From Boletus sp. NGJ (taxonomy: Eukaryota > Basidiomycota > Agaricomycetes > Boletales > Boletaceae), in contig JAGTXK010000136.1 of NCBI GenBank assembly GCA_019096195.1, forward strand, positions 186,001-250,000: a DNA stretch of 64,000 nucleotides. The letters run 5' to 3'. Position 1 is the first letter of the stretch; every line of letters starts with the position of its first letter. Both the position numbers and the translations under genes were made by a program. This document shows, one piece after another, positions 1 to 12,059 of this stretch. The notes under the pieces are model-generated. The model saw only the letters and a list, made by a program, of their open reading frames with translations. It searched no databases and was not told the origin of the DNA.

Positions 1-1071
1 ATGCGGTGCGGTATCGACGTTGTGACAGTGGTTTCGTACCAGTTGTGTTCCATCTCTACCTCGAACTGATGATGCGCCGCGCATGAGACAGCAATGCAAA
101 AAGGAGAGAGCGATGGACTCGTACACGGTGAACCAACTCAAGCTTAATGCCATGGTCGGTGGGGACCTGAACCCAAACGATGCGGGCCTTGACTTCGCTG
201 ATCGCACCAGGAACGTTGGACAAGGACATGCTGACGAATGCATGCTCTCCAAGCAGATGCGATTCTGGAGTCATGACGATGTTGCTTGCGTGCTCCTCGA
301 GGTTATCTACCACAGAGGTGAGCTCGGGGTGGTTCTCTGGCAGAGCAGATGCGAGGAAAGCCAAGAGGGGCCGTCTTGGATCCATATCAACTTCGCCGGA
401 CGATACGGAGGAGGGTACGTTGGCACAGTTTGAGATGTAGAGATGCCCGAGATAGGCGAGTCCATGGGTGACCCTCGCACGCTCAGGTGAGGCGAGAGGG
501 AACTGGAGGAATGAGCGGTGGGCGTCAAGTGCGGAAGAGAGTTGAGCGCAGTGGTGAGCGTGAGGGTGCACGTGGACGTGAGAATTCTGTGCGACTTCGC
601 CGACGAAGAACTACCGTTATGGGAATCGGGTCAACAAGAGCGGGACGGAGGAGTGGGTTTACGCACGGAATCACCATAGCTGAGCACTCTGCCATCCTTG
701 ATGTTGAGGTTGACGTGTGCGTTGGCCACCTGGATGCCACCAATGACTTGGCTGGCATAGACGTGCGTGACCCCGGTGGCGTGGTCGGTGTACGAGTCGG
801 GACGAATGACGTATGCACGACCGGCCTGGAAGCCATCATACTGGCTCAGGAAGTCGCGTGCGACGGCATAGGCATTCCTGGTGACATCGACGGGTGCGAA
901 TGCATGGACGTCGACAGACTCAAAGCGGGCATGAGGAAGATCGGGCCCGAATCCCAGAGACTTCCTGCGGGGGTATTCTCTGGCAGGAGTAAGAGGGGGA
1001 GGGAGTGAATGAGCGAGGGCATGTGCAGCGAGGCCGGCCAGAGCAAGGGTGACGGTGGTCAGACCGCGCAT
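1..1071 (-). CDS. Fungalysin (M36) extracellular metalloprotease, 5' part, runs off the left edge
   Basis: Secreted zinc metalloprotease precursor of the fungalysin family, which degrades proteins outside the cell; the propeptide inhibits it until removed. Exons read 667-1071, 125-610 and 1-59 (continuing past the edge), with GT-AG introns at 611-666 and 60-124. The chosen ATG at 1071 opens a clear signal peptide (MRGLTTVTLALAGLAAHA). The FTP/PepSY-like propeptide follows, with VIGGIQVANAHVNLNIKDG and GDSFF, then VPGAISEVKARIVWVQVP and, after the second intron, VEMEHNWYE. The catalytic HExxH part is outside the window, so activity cannot be judged. The frame stays open across both junctions. 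A TATA-like site lies about 50 bases upstream. Confidence 0.85.
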
Positions 1072-1120
1072 GGTGTCTGGCACGAGGGGGGATGGGCGAG
1101 ACAAGTTGAGTCAGTGCAGC

Positions 1121-1135
1121 TCTTTTTATTTAAGT
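1121..1135 (-). promoter_or_regulatory. TATA-like box of the M36 protease gene
   Basis: On the minus strand this reads ACTTAAATAAAAAGA, about 50 bases before the ATG at 1071. The position suits a core promoter. This is a motif match only. Confidence 0.4.
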
Positions 1136-2912
1136 AAAGTGGCAGGGTACGTAACAACGGACCCCTCCATATCGCCGCCTCCGATTGGTCGGATTGTTGT
1201 CACACGAGGGGGGTTGCGATGACAATAATCCCCTATCTGGACTCGGTCGTCTCTCTTTGCCTGCTTGTAACGTGTCGTACGGCGGTATTATTTGAAAAGT
1301 GGCTGGCATGGCACTGAATCTCCCTATAACGAGCAAGTTTCATATCTCTCTCACAGCTGGCTGGCTTGTCCCAATCTGTCCCTCTCACCGCGTGTGACTC
1401 GTGCGGCCAACACGCTGGCTTCGTGCTTGAAGCGGGCCTCCCTCGCACGGAACTCTAAACACGTACAACTAATTCCGAACCCTCCGTGCCCTTATCTGAC
1501 TCTTGCTTATCGAACTCACACTCACACATCACCGGGTGATAGTGATAACACCTCGGGATTCCCTTGCCTCATTTGTCCCATGCTCTGCCACGCCGCCTGA
1601 CATAAGAACATCCAGTCAGCGTTACAACCTCCCCTACAAATTACACGCTTGGAAATTCTTTTGTGCTGACTGCTAGTCGAACACAAGTATTTGTCCGATT
1701 TTGGTTCCCGAAGGCGTCTCTTTCATTGACCACTCATGCCAACAAGCGATTTTGAATTTCGAATCACCATTGTCTGGCTACATTGTCTCAAACGCACGAA
1801 AATCTTTGCTTCTCGCATCGACGGGGTTGCCGCCGATGGAACGAGTGCATTGTTAGAATGGATGATCGACGCCCTTGTCACGTCGAGCTACAAAGAGTCA
1901 TCGTTATCGCTCCACTTGTCCGGTTAACAATAACGGAGAAAGAAATGGCGGCGTCGTCGATCACGGAAGTCGAGGTCGGACTTTTCGCCGACGACCTAGA
2001 GGTTTTTTGCGACAGGTACAATGTCTGAATCGAGCGATTCAAGTTGAATCACGTCAATGGTTTCATCACAGAAGACAGTACGGTCAACTCCTTCATAACA
2101 CATACTCCCTCGAGATAGGCCTGAAGGTATGAGTCGTCGGGGTTTATGAGGGACTTGAAAAATCCAAAAATCCATGTGTCAAGTGTTGACAGTACAAATT
2201 GGATATTTTCAAATAGTACTTAAAAGCTTAACTTTCAAGTGTGTCAACGCCACCCTCATTCCATCCTCATCCCCAAGAGCCGTCGCCAATCTGAAAAAAC
2301 TACCCCTGCTTTGGGTTGATTAGACCATTTTTCCTAGCCATCCTCCAATCACAGTTCTCAAATGGCCAGAGGTAGAGTAGTCAAGCGATATTGTTACATT
2401 GCGCCTTTTCAAGGACAGGTGAACACTAAAATGCCCATCATATTGGGGGAAAGAAGAATTGATTAGTACGAGTCGCAGCGATTACGTCGTCCTATCCCAA
2501 ATTGGTCACGCGTCGTCATGTTTAATATCCGCAGATCAAAAGTACCTTGATATCCATTTTATTCCACCCAAAGACCCTCCCTTCTCACACAGAAGCTTGT
2601 GTATTCTAAGTACGAACTTCTATGGGGAAAATCGTACAGCAAATGTATGCAAGGAACCTCAACTGACAGACTTTATATCATCACCAAGAATCCTGTAAGG
2701 CTGCAAAAAAGATGTACCCCTATACCCCGGTGACCATTTGTCGAGGAAGAACGGAAGAAGAAAGGAGTGCATTGTCCGTCTTGTTGTACGGCATCCGCTC
2801 GATCGACCCCGGCATTATTTAAACGAGATAGTATACCCCCACGCGCATAAAATAACTCTCGATGCTGAACGAGACACGCACGAGTCCGACTCGTGCTCAT
2901 CACTGGATCTGC
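1136..2912. other. Intergenic, no supported gene
   Basis: Only short open frames without recognisable domains occur here. The stretch contains the upstream region of the M36 gene and the 3' flank of the PARP-like gene. A frame near 1736-1927 (+) looks mildly protein-like but matches no family I know. Confidence 0.4.
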
Positions 2913-4294
2913 TCAAGCACCGCGCGCCTTTTCGTACAAGACAAGATATGCAGCACGGATTGCGTCCGCATCGTAGACCACATACTCGTCTTGTGCAAAG
3001 GCGCTCTGCCATCCCGGTTTCCCATATACCTACACCGCGTGACAGGGGGTGTGCAAGATACCGTGGGAACGATAAGGATGAAACCCGAAGCGGTAAGGGG
3101 AGCTGACGCACACAATCATATCCCGGAGGCGGACCCCTGAGCGTTTGATCTTCGTGGTGCGTTTCGTATGGTGTTCCGATAACGACGCGACAGACCAACA
3201 TCGCCCTGGTACTTGAGCTTGGATCACCTACGTTCACGCCATAATGATCGGCTCTACATAGAAGTCACCATGAGATCTTACGGTCGTATCAGACTTTAGA
3301 GAAAATAAGAATTCTCACTTGGAAGACGTATGACTGGTATAGATACCCGCACCAAGTCGGATACCGGCCCCATTCCTGGACAAACATGGCGATCAGAAAA
3401 AAAGTGTCACGAATCGCCTTGCGGCTATGCACGGAAAAAATAGAAACGTGCCATGGAATGCTCCGTTTTCGTCGAAGGTGCGGTTCGAACCCGCACCGAA
3501 TCGTTTCGCACATCCAGCATGCTTCGTTGTGGCAAGGAAAAAGGTTTCCGCATTCCCCCAGAGTACACGCGCGGTTTGTGCTCCGGAAACGCTTCTGTTC
3601 GTTTCCTGGGGAAAGCCCCATGCGCGTAAAGTGTCCCCGGGCCTCGACAGCGTCCCTACTCATTTTATTCAGCCCATAGAAAATAGGCAGCGAGATGGCG
3701 AAAGCCTCACCTATATTTCTCAAAGCCTCTACAGTATAATTCCGTCCAAGTGATCATGTAGACCGCCAGTATCTTTGGACGAGACGCTGACTCCCAGCAG
3801 TCCATGAACTGCCTGACAACTAGGGGGGGGGGGAAACGACATGTTAAAATTCCATTACCGCGACATAACATCGAAAATCTACAATACATACTCATGAGGG
3901 ACAGTTCGTGGTATGGAGGGAGATATTTCAGTTCTGGCGCAGAGCGAGCGGCAGACTGAGCGCAAGCAACGGAGCAAAATCGATGATCTGGAAGCTTGGG
4001 CCGTCCCCAACAATGCGGGCAGGCGTTCGATGCCACTACTGGCGCAGAGCGGGGTGGCAGATGTTGCTGGTGGCCTTGAGATTGACATGAGTGATGGTTG
4101 GCAAGATGGTGAATACATGGCCCATACTGTCGGGCATCTTGGAAGGTGTGTTGGCAGGAATGGAACACGTAAATCGGTGGCCAGGCCAGAACGAGTGGGA
4201 GAGCAGGCAATCTTTGTGCATCTGCCAGAGACTGGCTTGGGCGAGAAATACGGATCGGCCATTGTGACGAGGTAAACCCAGCTGAAGAGGACAT
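2913..4294 (-). CDS. CxxC-finger protein with PARP-like ADP-ribosyltransferase domain
   Basis: Six exons: 3892-4294, 3711-3819, 3497-3655, 3319-3375, 3112-3253, 2913-3029, giving 328 residues in one frame. The N-terminal part carries a small zinc finger (C92, C95, C107, C111; pattern CPHC...RFCSVAC). The C-terminal part follows a basidiomycete family with a PARP-like fold: IVRQFMDCW, VYMITW, GNEQKRF, RACTLG, RLGAGIYTSHTSSK, AMLVCRVVIG, GPPPGYD and a final VVYDADAIRAAYLVLYE. GAGIYTS corresponds to the FGxGIYFA-type motif of PARP folds. Family members are presumed to bind NAD or ADP-ribose; activity is not shown. The donor of the third intron is ambiguous by six bases (3496 or 3490). The N-terminus is uncertain. 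Confidence 0.75.
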
Positions 4295-4335
4295 ACTGGA
4301 GGAGTGACTGATGGGATGGGAGTGTTGAAAGACGA

Positions 4336-4346
4336 CTTTTTATATC
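4336..4346 (-). promoter_or_regulatory. TATA box of the PARP-like gene
   Basis: The minus strand reads GATATAAAAAG, about 42 bases before the ATG at 4294. The spacing supports that start codon. Confidence 0.5.
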
Positions 4347-4349
4347 ACC

Positions 4350-5047
4350 CGACGCGAAAAAAAGGGGGTTCTAACGGTTTTGCGATTTGAGTTGCACCGC
4401 CAGCAAGACTAAGAAAATAGCTCAGCGCTTGGTGAACGTACAGGTTGGAAGGTCAGCCAGTGTTATTCGGTGTACCTGGTCGGATGAACTGTAAACTCGA
4501 ACCTTAGGTCGTACATCCTGAAGTACGTGTGACTCAACAAGCACAGCGTCCAACGAATGGAACATTCTTTTGTTCGCTCAGTTACAAATCCTGTGTTCAA
4601 ATGGGTTGCTGTGAACAGCATGAGCATGGTGGTACTGCCTAGCAGGCGTAATGTGAGTACTTCAACTGGAACGAAAGCTTTAGACAACACTACCTGAACT
4701 CGTTTACAGGATCGCGGACACCTCATAAGTTCCCATTGAGTGCGAAAGTAGCAGGTACTCGCCCCTATCTTGGTAGAGATCACGCTATGGATATTCCATC
4801 TCGTGCAACAGAGACGAAGGCCTCAAGTTGTCGACATGGGAGTTGAAGATAAAGACGGGAAATGAGTGGTATCGTTCACTCACGCTAAAAGCGACATACC
4901 CACCCAGAAGCCACCACGGAAGGTACCGAGCATTGGCAGGTCTATCTTGAGCGTTATGAAATTGACGCATACCAGCAGGTCAAGTACCGGTCAGCTGCCC
5001 ATGACAGAACGGATGTATGAGACCGTCGAATAGTGGAGATCTGATAT
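4350..5047. other. Intergenic, no supported gene
   Basis: The space between the PARP-like gene promoter and the GH20 stop codon. Short minus-strand frames at 4463-4783 and 4785-4970 have no recognisable domain. The latter contains a hydrophobic run (PWWLLGGYVAF) that may be chance. Confidence 0.4.
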
Positions 5048-7224
5048 TCAATCGATACGCAACATAACATTAGCTATGTCACCTCTAAACCCTTCGCTGC
5101 CAATTGTCGCGGATGGCGCGGCAAACGACATGTTGGCTTGCGTGAGGTAATCACCCCAAATGTTTAGAGTGGTCTGATACCAATATGTCTCCGTTTGACC
5201 AAACCCCTGAACGACGGTGGCGAACGTGTATCCCCTCGTTGCCTGGATGGTTACATTTGTCCAAACATCCGGCTTCAGTTGGAATGCAGGAGGGAGCGGG
5301 TAATACTCGGCATTCGAGGAGATCGTGAGAGAAGAGGCATACAGCGAAGAGTCTTTCCCCTTGAACAGCTCCGCATTTGTAGTATCCGCTGTCGTCTGCA
5401 AATCCGCAGCACAAGGCCGTACACTGAATGAGAGGGTGTATGGGGGACCGACGGATTCCACGCCGGTGTGAACTGGCAAGGAAGGCAAGCTTTCAAACGC
5501 GAACACAATGTCACCCGATGACTTGCCCTTCACGGCACGGTTAAGGTTCTGTCCCGGTGCACGGGCATTAAGTGGGGGATAGGCGGCTTCGAATTCGTTC
5601 ATCGTCAACTCCGATGAGCGAATCCCAGAACCCGCCCAGGTCTTCTCGGCGAATACAGCAAGAGACTGTGATAGCTGGTAGTAAGTCTCCAGAGGTGTCG
5701 TTGCATTTGACCCCCAGTCGTTCCAGAGTGCAAATATGGCACCTCGAAGTCCCGTGTTGTTGTAGGCCGTGTTGTTCGCAGGATCATTTGCAGCGAAGAT
5801 ATTAGGTGCCCAACCACCGCTTTCCGTGCTGGCACCTGAGAAAAGGAGAGAAACATTGAGTGTCTGGGGGAAGCCACCTTCCGCTGGAATCTTTCCCTCG
5901 AGGTAGAGGAAAGACTGTTCGGAATTGATTACTCGATAGCCAGAGTCTAGAAGATCAAGAGGAATCGAGGCGGTTGGAAAGTCCCAATGCTGTATCGTTA
6001 CGTTAGTCGAAACGGAGGACGTGTTGCTTGGCTCGTATGTGCCCCAGGCACGAATGCTCTTCCCGCTGATCCCTCTGATGTAAGATGACATCTCGTTGAC
6101 AAATGAGATGTATTCATCGGCGAGTGACGATGAGTATTCGTCAGCACCGATGGAAACCTCTGCAGACGAAAACCAAGGGAGAAATTGCGACCAGATGGAT
6201 TGAATAGTGGGTATAGTTTCAGGATAGCTCAAATTGAGGGAGTCAGGTGTTCCGTTCCGCATCAACTGGGGGCGCCATTGTGATATCACAAGGGAATGAC
6301 CAGGAGTGTCAATTTCGGGAACAATGGTTAAACCACGCTGTGCGCAATGTGACTGCAGATCAGCGAAGCGATTGAAACTCCACGACTCCTTACGATGAGA
6401 GACGAGGCCAGCGACTGGCGAATCACGGGGTGGCTTAAACCGGAATCCAGAGTATAGCGAACGCCAATCAAGGCCGTAGAGTAGCGAGGGTATCCAGAGG
6501 TTGTCGGAGGCATGAATATGGAATTCGTTAATCTTAAAAAAGGATGCGTATGTGCAGATTTCGGCTAAGACATGGATCAGCGCAACATGTTGGTTTGAAT
6601 GAAGAGGCGCATACCAAGGAATTCAGTCGTGTACCAATGGCGGCCAGCATCGAGCATGAAACCTCGTACTTCCCAGCCGGGACTATCAGTACCACTCCCG
6701 GCTGGGATGGTGTATGTTCCGTTATATCCTTGCTCGGACAACGCGAGCTGTTGCAGTAGTGTCCTTGTTCCCCACCACGCGCCAATCGACCCAGAGCCAG
6801 ATATAACATACGAGGTATTTGAGATGGAAAAGTCATAAGCCTCGGGTGTAGGGGCGCCTGAGTAAAGCATATGATTTCTCGAGGAACTGAGTGTAAGAAC
6901 GATGACTGAACTGTCATGGTCGATATGGGTCTGGCTGAACGGCATAACTTGGACACGAGGGAGTGTGAAAGATGTCAGGTGGATTAAATCGGATTGGAAA
7001 GTCTCAGCAAAGTCAAGCAGGGTAGGTCCGTCGGACTTGGAGCCACGATCAGATGCATAAGTTTTATCGACAAAAATTTGTGTTTCTGGGCTGAGAATGA
7101 ACGCCTGTCCCAGTTTGTCGGGATAAAATGACTGTACAGACGGGATCTGGGGCTGAAGGACCATTGCATGGACGGCAACCGCCAACAGGACAGCGCCACT
7201 GGCAAGGAAGTGGGAAAACCACAT
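5048..7224 (-). CDS. Secreted GH20 beta-N-acetylhexosaminidase-like protein
   Basis: Family GH20 enzymes remove terminal N-acetylglucosamine, for example from chitin oligomers or glycans. Two exons, 6615-7224 and 5048-6564, with a 50-base intron, give 708 residues. The start at 7224 is chosen because a signal peptide follows at once (MWFSHFLASGAVLLAVAVHA). The N-terminal GH20b-like domain ends in GFMLDAGRHWY. The barrel then shows FFKINEFHIHASDN, GLTIVPEIDTPGHS and the acid/base region SIGADEY with D345-E346, which replaces the usual HxGGDE form. LWNDWG and EKTWAG follow. The last 200 residues form an extra C-terminal domain (around TLSFSVRP and TNVTIQA) that may be lectin-like. Substrate range is uncertain because of the altered loop. 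Confidence 0.85.
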
Positions 7225-7299
7225 TGTGGGGGATTCGATGAGAGTCGTCGTACACTTACTATGTGACGGACAGGCAAACAGATAACTGCTGAGCACATG

Positions 7300-7895
7300 A
7301 CAAGCCTAACCGAGCTCGACGTGAGCTCTGATTGATTGACGTGTCATGATGGGTCACATGGCCCACTCCTACTGGAGACCGGTTTCCTTGGAATGTACTT
7401 GAAAGCTCCCGAAATTACTCTGATCGGGAGATAGTCAATGAGTGCTATGTCAAAGGGTACGATTCAGACAGTGCACCTGAGATGAAGTAGCAGTTACCGA
7501 ATGCTCACATGTTCGCCGTTGTCCACCCCGAGTGAAAATGGGTGAAACATGTTGCATGAGGGATGTGTAAATAGAAAAAACCCGACCCACCGGCCGGCTA
7601 TTCAACCGAAGCGTGGTTGTTCCGGTCACCCACTGCTGCGACGAGTCAAACTTTGCTTCTCAAGCTGGGGAGTCTGGGGAGCGCTCTGAAAGTGCAAGGA
7701 GAGGACAACCTGGGCTGTCGGACGCCTCTCCCCGAGGATCAAGACAGGGAATGGACAGGCAAGGGCGGAATAGGGCGTGCAGTCTCGAGCCTGCGAAAGC
7801 TCTCGTCAGGGGGTTTAAACCGCTACCCCGACCGCCATGCTTCCAGAGCTATTTAGGTGAACTATCATCTACAGCAATTGGAGGGAGTTGGCAAA
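7300..7895. other. Intergenic between GH20 promoter and HNH gene 3' end
   Basis: No supported coding region. This is the upstream flank of the GH20 gene and the downstream flank of the HNH gene. Confidence 0.4.
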
Positions 7896-9094
7896 CTACT
7901 TAAAACAGGGACCTGCGAGATGCATGACGCGACCGAACGAAAGGATGGTGGCTAGATTTGGGTTAGACGGGTTTCTCCGGAGACTCGATGGAACTCCACG
8001 ACTCGTTACGATGAGGGACCGTCCGCCTGGGACGAAGCCCCTCTCTATGTCCATGAGGTACTCTCTAGACGTCCAGGCCACCTTACAGCAAAGCGCATGA
8101 AGTGCAAGATAGGCCGGATCGGGGAGAGGGTATTCAGATGCTGTGGAGAAAGTCACGACATCAGGAGTCCTCAATATCATCTTATGTCCCTGCCGAGCTT
8201 CGCATACACGATACGTGTGTGGTGAACCCTGTCGACAGATTTTAAGAAGTGCACGAAAGGGAAAAAGTTCCGGGGAACGCACCTCCACGGGTTTGAGCCA
8301 CACGAAAAGTTCATCCAAGGCTGCGTGGCAACTGAGCTCCATCGACATGATGTTCTCGAGCCCATGGATTCGTTTGCCCCCCAAATCCTCAACGATGTTG
8401 ACATCGGTGAACATCAATAAGATCGTCCAGACACCGCCATCTGGGAATTGCTATACAGATTTCTTGAGTCGGCAGAAGGAAGATGTCGCAAATACCCACT
8501 TTCTTGCCCACTTGACCGATATTTTTGTTATTTGCCTCTGGGATGATGTGCGTAGTTACCACCCATAGGAAGCCACCGTCTCCAGCGTCCCTCTCTCCGG
8601 TGAGCATGCAACGATGGTTGTCACGAAGCCTTGCCTTTTCGAGACGTCAGAGGGATGGTCTGTATAAATTGCATCATGTGGAACATAAATGCGCCCGAGC
8701 CATGCGATGATCTAGAGTCCTCCTCCATCACAGCTATGGGATATTGACGAGCATCTTCAAACGAGAAGGATGCTCTGACGGCGCGGGCGTTGGGCTACGT
8801 TTGACTGTAAACGAACCAGTAAGTAAGAGGGATTGATCCCAGAAAATGGCTGAGATAATGCCCGGCTAACTCCGTGAGGTTTGCATCGTCTCCCGAGGTG
8901 ATTTCGCGTTGAAGTCGTCCTTGACCATTACCAGCAGGGGCAAAGCGCAACAAGTGGCCGAGAAGGCGAGCGCATATAATAGAGGGAGGACAGTGGGAGA
9001 GAGCTGGCACCGCAGCCTCGAGGGCGAGACATCGTTCGTACGCAGCATGGAGAGCACTCAGCGGAAAGGGATTGGGAGGGAGCGGGATAGGCAT
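7896..9094 (-). CDS. Basidiomycete HNH-domain family protein, possibly disrupted
   Basis: The N-terminal part (from the ATG at 9094) shows the family's helical start: AAYERCLALE, ARLLGHLLRFAP and ELAGHYLSHFLG. The HNH part follows with RDNHRCMLTG, THIIPEANNKNI and, after a 49-base intron at 8451-8499, GGKRIHGLENIMSM, ELFVWLKPVE and LPDPAYLALHAL. HNH folds are usually metal-dependent nucleases; the role of this expanded fungal family is unknown. An in-frame TAG at 8795-8797 is not explained by any intron I can place. The frame change just before RDNHRC can be explained by a GC-AG intron at 8635-8692, though its donor (GCATTT) is weak. The gene may be a recent pseudogene or carry sequence errors. 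Confidence 0.55.
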
Positions 9095-9428
9095 GTCTCA
9101 GCAATCATACAATGAAGTTACTGTACTGTAGCCGTACAGGTGCGCACAAGTGGGATCGAGCGAAACTTTTTACAGTGTATTTATTACAGAACTACCGAAG
9201 AATTGTTAATGATGAGTTCGACAACTGAACAGGAGACGAGAACTTCCCCGTGATGCATGGGTCATCCATCGATCCATAGAAGACAAGGTACAAACGTGAC
9301 AGAATATATAGCACAAGAAAATGTGCGGAGCATTGTCATTAAATCAAGCGCTGGATGAGTCTGACACGTTCGTTCACTGTCTCCACATATCCTTGCCCTT
9401 GTGAATCTGGCCATTCTGTAGGTTCCGC

Positions 9429-11080
9429 TTAGTACTTCCCACTGCAAGTCACGAAGCGACCACCCACGATCATTATAACATCGAGCTTCCCGTTGGGTCA
9501 GAACGCTGATGTCTTCGAGTGGGTTGCCAGCGACGAGGACAAGGTCGGCGTAGTAACCGTACTGGCTGAACTTTGCCCAGTTCATGGGGATGCAACATGA
9601 TCTCACCACCCAGGGCGGTAGCAGACAAGATTACTCCCATGGGTGTGAAGCCGAAAAGAGCTCAAGGTCCTGGTAGGAACTAAACAGAGTTAGCTTCCTT
9701 CAATCTGATGCAACAAAGCGTATATACCCGTGGGGCGTCCATGCGAAGCTAATGTGATGTAAATCAGGCTGTATGCCTCGATTGAACGTAGAAATTTACA
9801 TACCCATAATCACCTCCTGGATGAATTTTGATGCCGCGTCTCTTCATCTCCTTCAAAGCAGCAATGCATATATCCAGTTCTCGCCTGTATTTTTGCGCGG
9901 CAGATTTCTTGAAACCGACTGCAAATTTGTCCAAAGTGAGTCCGAGGAAAGTTAAATAGTATGTACAAAGTCACACACTGTGCTTTCTCAGCGACGAGCA
10001 TGGACGAGTAGAGAATGTTCAAAGCTGGAGCGACATAGACCCGGTCCTTCTGTGCTTCAAGAGCGTCCATAGACTCGTCGGAAATGAACGTTACGTAGCT
10101 TGAGTGGGATGGTCCCGTTGAAACTTGAAGATGAGGACTTACAGCCATGGTACAGAATATCGATGCCATACTGAAGGCACTGACGGATAGATTCATCGGA
10201 GCGGGCATGGGAGCAAGCACGGATGCCTTTGGCGTGAGCAGCTTCCACGCCAGTAGCAACAAGCTCGTCGGAGAAAGTACTATCCTCCACGCGAAGATCC
10301 TAGAGGATTTCGTCGCCACTCATGGACAGCTTGATCTAAGAGATCAGCACCGCAATCAGAGGGGACAATGGAGGCGAAAGGGGCAAGAACACAAACACTG
10401 TCGACACCCGCGTCAGCAAATGTGTTGATGGTCTTTATGATATCCTCGGCGGTCTCAACGTATGTAGTGATCCCTTCACAAAGAGCACCACCACGTGGCG
10501 CCATCTAGCGGATCCAATGGATTGTCCCCACGAAAGCAGAACTGGACACATGCCTCCTGACCATTGGCGAGATATCGAGGGCCGGGAATGTCACCGGCCT
10601 GTATAGCATTACGAACAACAAGGTCCATGCGCGGATTAGCTGCAGCTGCACCCACTGAGGACACACTGTTAACCTCCGAAGAAGTCCACGAAGAACCAGC
10701 AACGTACAACACATAGTATAGCCACTATCCAAGAATTATCTCGCACTCCTGGTAGACAGGACCGTGTGCTCCTCGATGGGCAAGGCAGTGATTTCATCAA
10801 AGGTAGGCGAATTGATAAAGGTCGCATGTGCATGGGAATCGCAGAGGCCGCTCATAAGAGTGCGGCCCCTACCCTGAATGACAAAGGCACCTTGCAGTGT
10901 CTCGGGTGCGAGTTTGCCGCTAACCCTGATGATACGCTTTCCTTTGATGTGGACATCACCTCGGTACGGTGCTGCGCCAGTGGAATCGAGGATGCTAACG
11001 TCCACAAATGCAACGACCGTGTCTTCACTGCCTGATCTGATTTCCGCACTAGGAACTTTCAGACGGGAGTCTGCCTTGGT
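9429..11080 (-). pseudogene. Amidohydrolase family gene, decayed
   Basis: A clear metal-dependent amidohydrolase (imidazolonepropionase/prolidase-like group). In order: AFVDVSILDSTG, GRGRTLMSGLCDSHAHATF with the metal-binding HxH, NPRMDLVVRNAI, GDIPGPRYLANGQE, KLSMSGDE, GIRACSHARS, LQYGIDILYHG, RRGIKIHPGGDYG, FAWTPHG and YADLVLVAGNPLEDISVL. Introns are still recognisable, including one with a GC donor (GCATGT). The reading frame is broken: in-frame TAA at 10736-10738, in-frame TAG at 10300-10302, an intron near 10140 with no usable acceptor, and a frameshift near 9,480 before KLDVIMIVGGRF. Two stop codons plus further lesions make sequence error an unlikely full explanation. An upstream first exon was not found. 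Confidence 0.75.
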
Positions 11081-11099
11081 CTAGTCGAGCAATCAATTG

Positions 11100-12059
11100 G
11101 TCGCTTCTTTAATCAACTGCCATATTGTTTACAAGATCGACTCCGCGGAAAGATGGGTGAGTGGGATCCCACGTCTCTCCTCACCCGTTAACATTCACAG
11201 GCTTGAGGGCCCTCGGGAGAGCATTCGAAGCCATCATCCTATCCAAAGTCAGCACCGCGGGAAGAAAATTGCGGCTGGGTCATCATACCCACCATCGAGG
11301 AGGTACCCATGTGCTAGTCGCAGGGATGGCTGCTGGATCCCAACTACCCATCAGATAAAGTATGCCAACTTCTTCGCAAAATCAATCACTTACTCATAGC
11401 TTGTTGGAAATGCACGTTGAACGTCTGGTGTAGCCATGACTTGCGTCACGAGTATATTAGGGTGAAAGACGGGTGTGAATGAATGTGATCCGGGCCCTAG
11501 TCTATATACTGACGATGAAACTCAGGAGGGCATTCCCGACACGGAATAGAGAGTGGATCCTCTAGATTACTAGATAGGTCTGGTGATGCTTCCGGACCAC
11601 GTGCTTATGCCAATGTGAAGTGCCCCTTCACGGGGTGGAGCAGCAGATTCGACCTGCCCCCCGGCAATACCCCATTTAATTCCTTTAGAACGTCGCAAGG
11701 CGCAAAGTTCAAATACATTGGAATCATATCTTACCAGCGCTGGTAAAATGGCCGTCTAAACCGCTAGGCAGACGTAAAAATGCACCGGTGGCACTTTTGG
11801 TCCAGTCCTTGAGCTTGAGGCTTGAGACCGACCATTTCTCACTTGACTGCGAATGTTGGTTTTGTGCGGTGGCAGTGATTCAATAATATTTTTTTCCGAG
11901 TCCGTTGCTGTACGTCTCCACCGTGTTGACACTGAGCGCTCGAGCTGAATGCAGGACAAAAGGCTGGGATGTATGTAGGGGGGAAAGTGTAATATAACAC
12001 AAACCACTACGCATGATGTAATAATGGCCGTCGGTGAGGTGATGCGCATCCGAGCTTAC
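11100..12059. other. Intergenic, no supported gene
   Basis: Lies between the two amidohydrolase relics. No domain-bearing frame was recognised on either strand. Confidence 0.35.

Noticed and set aside
3478-3502. A tRNA T-arm-like sequence (GGTTCGAACCC with a perfect stem)
   Set aside because: It falls in the PARP-like gene around an intron donor, and no matching D-arm, anticodon arm or acceptor stem occurs upstream on either strand.
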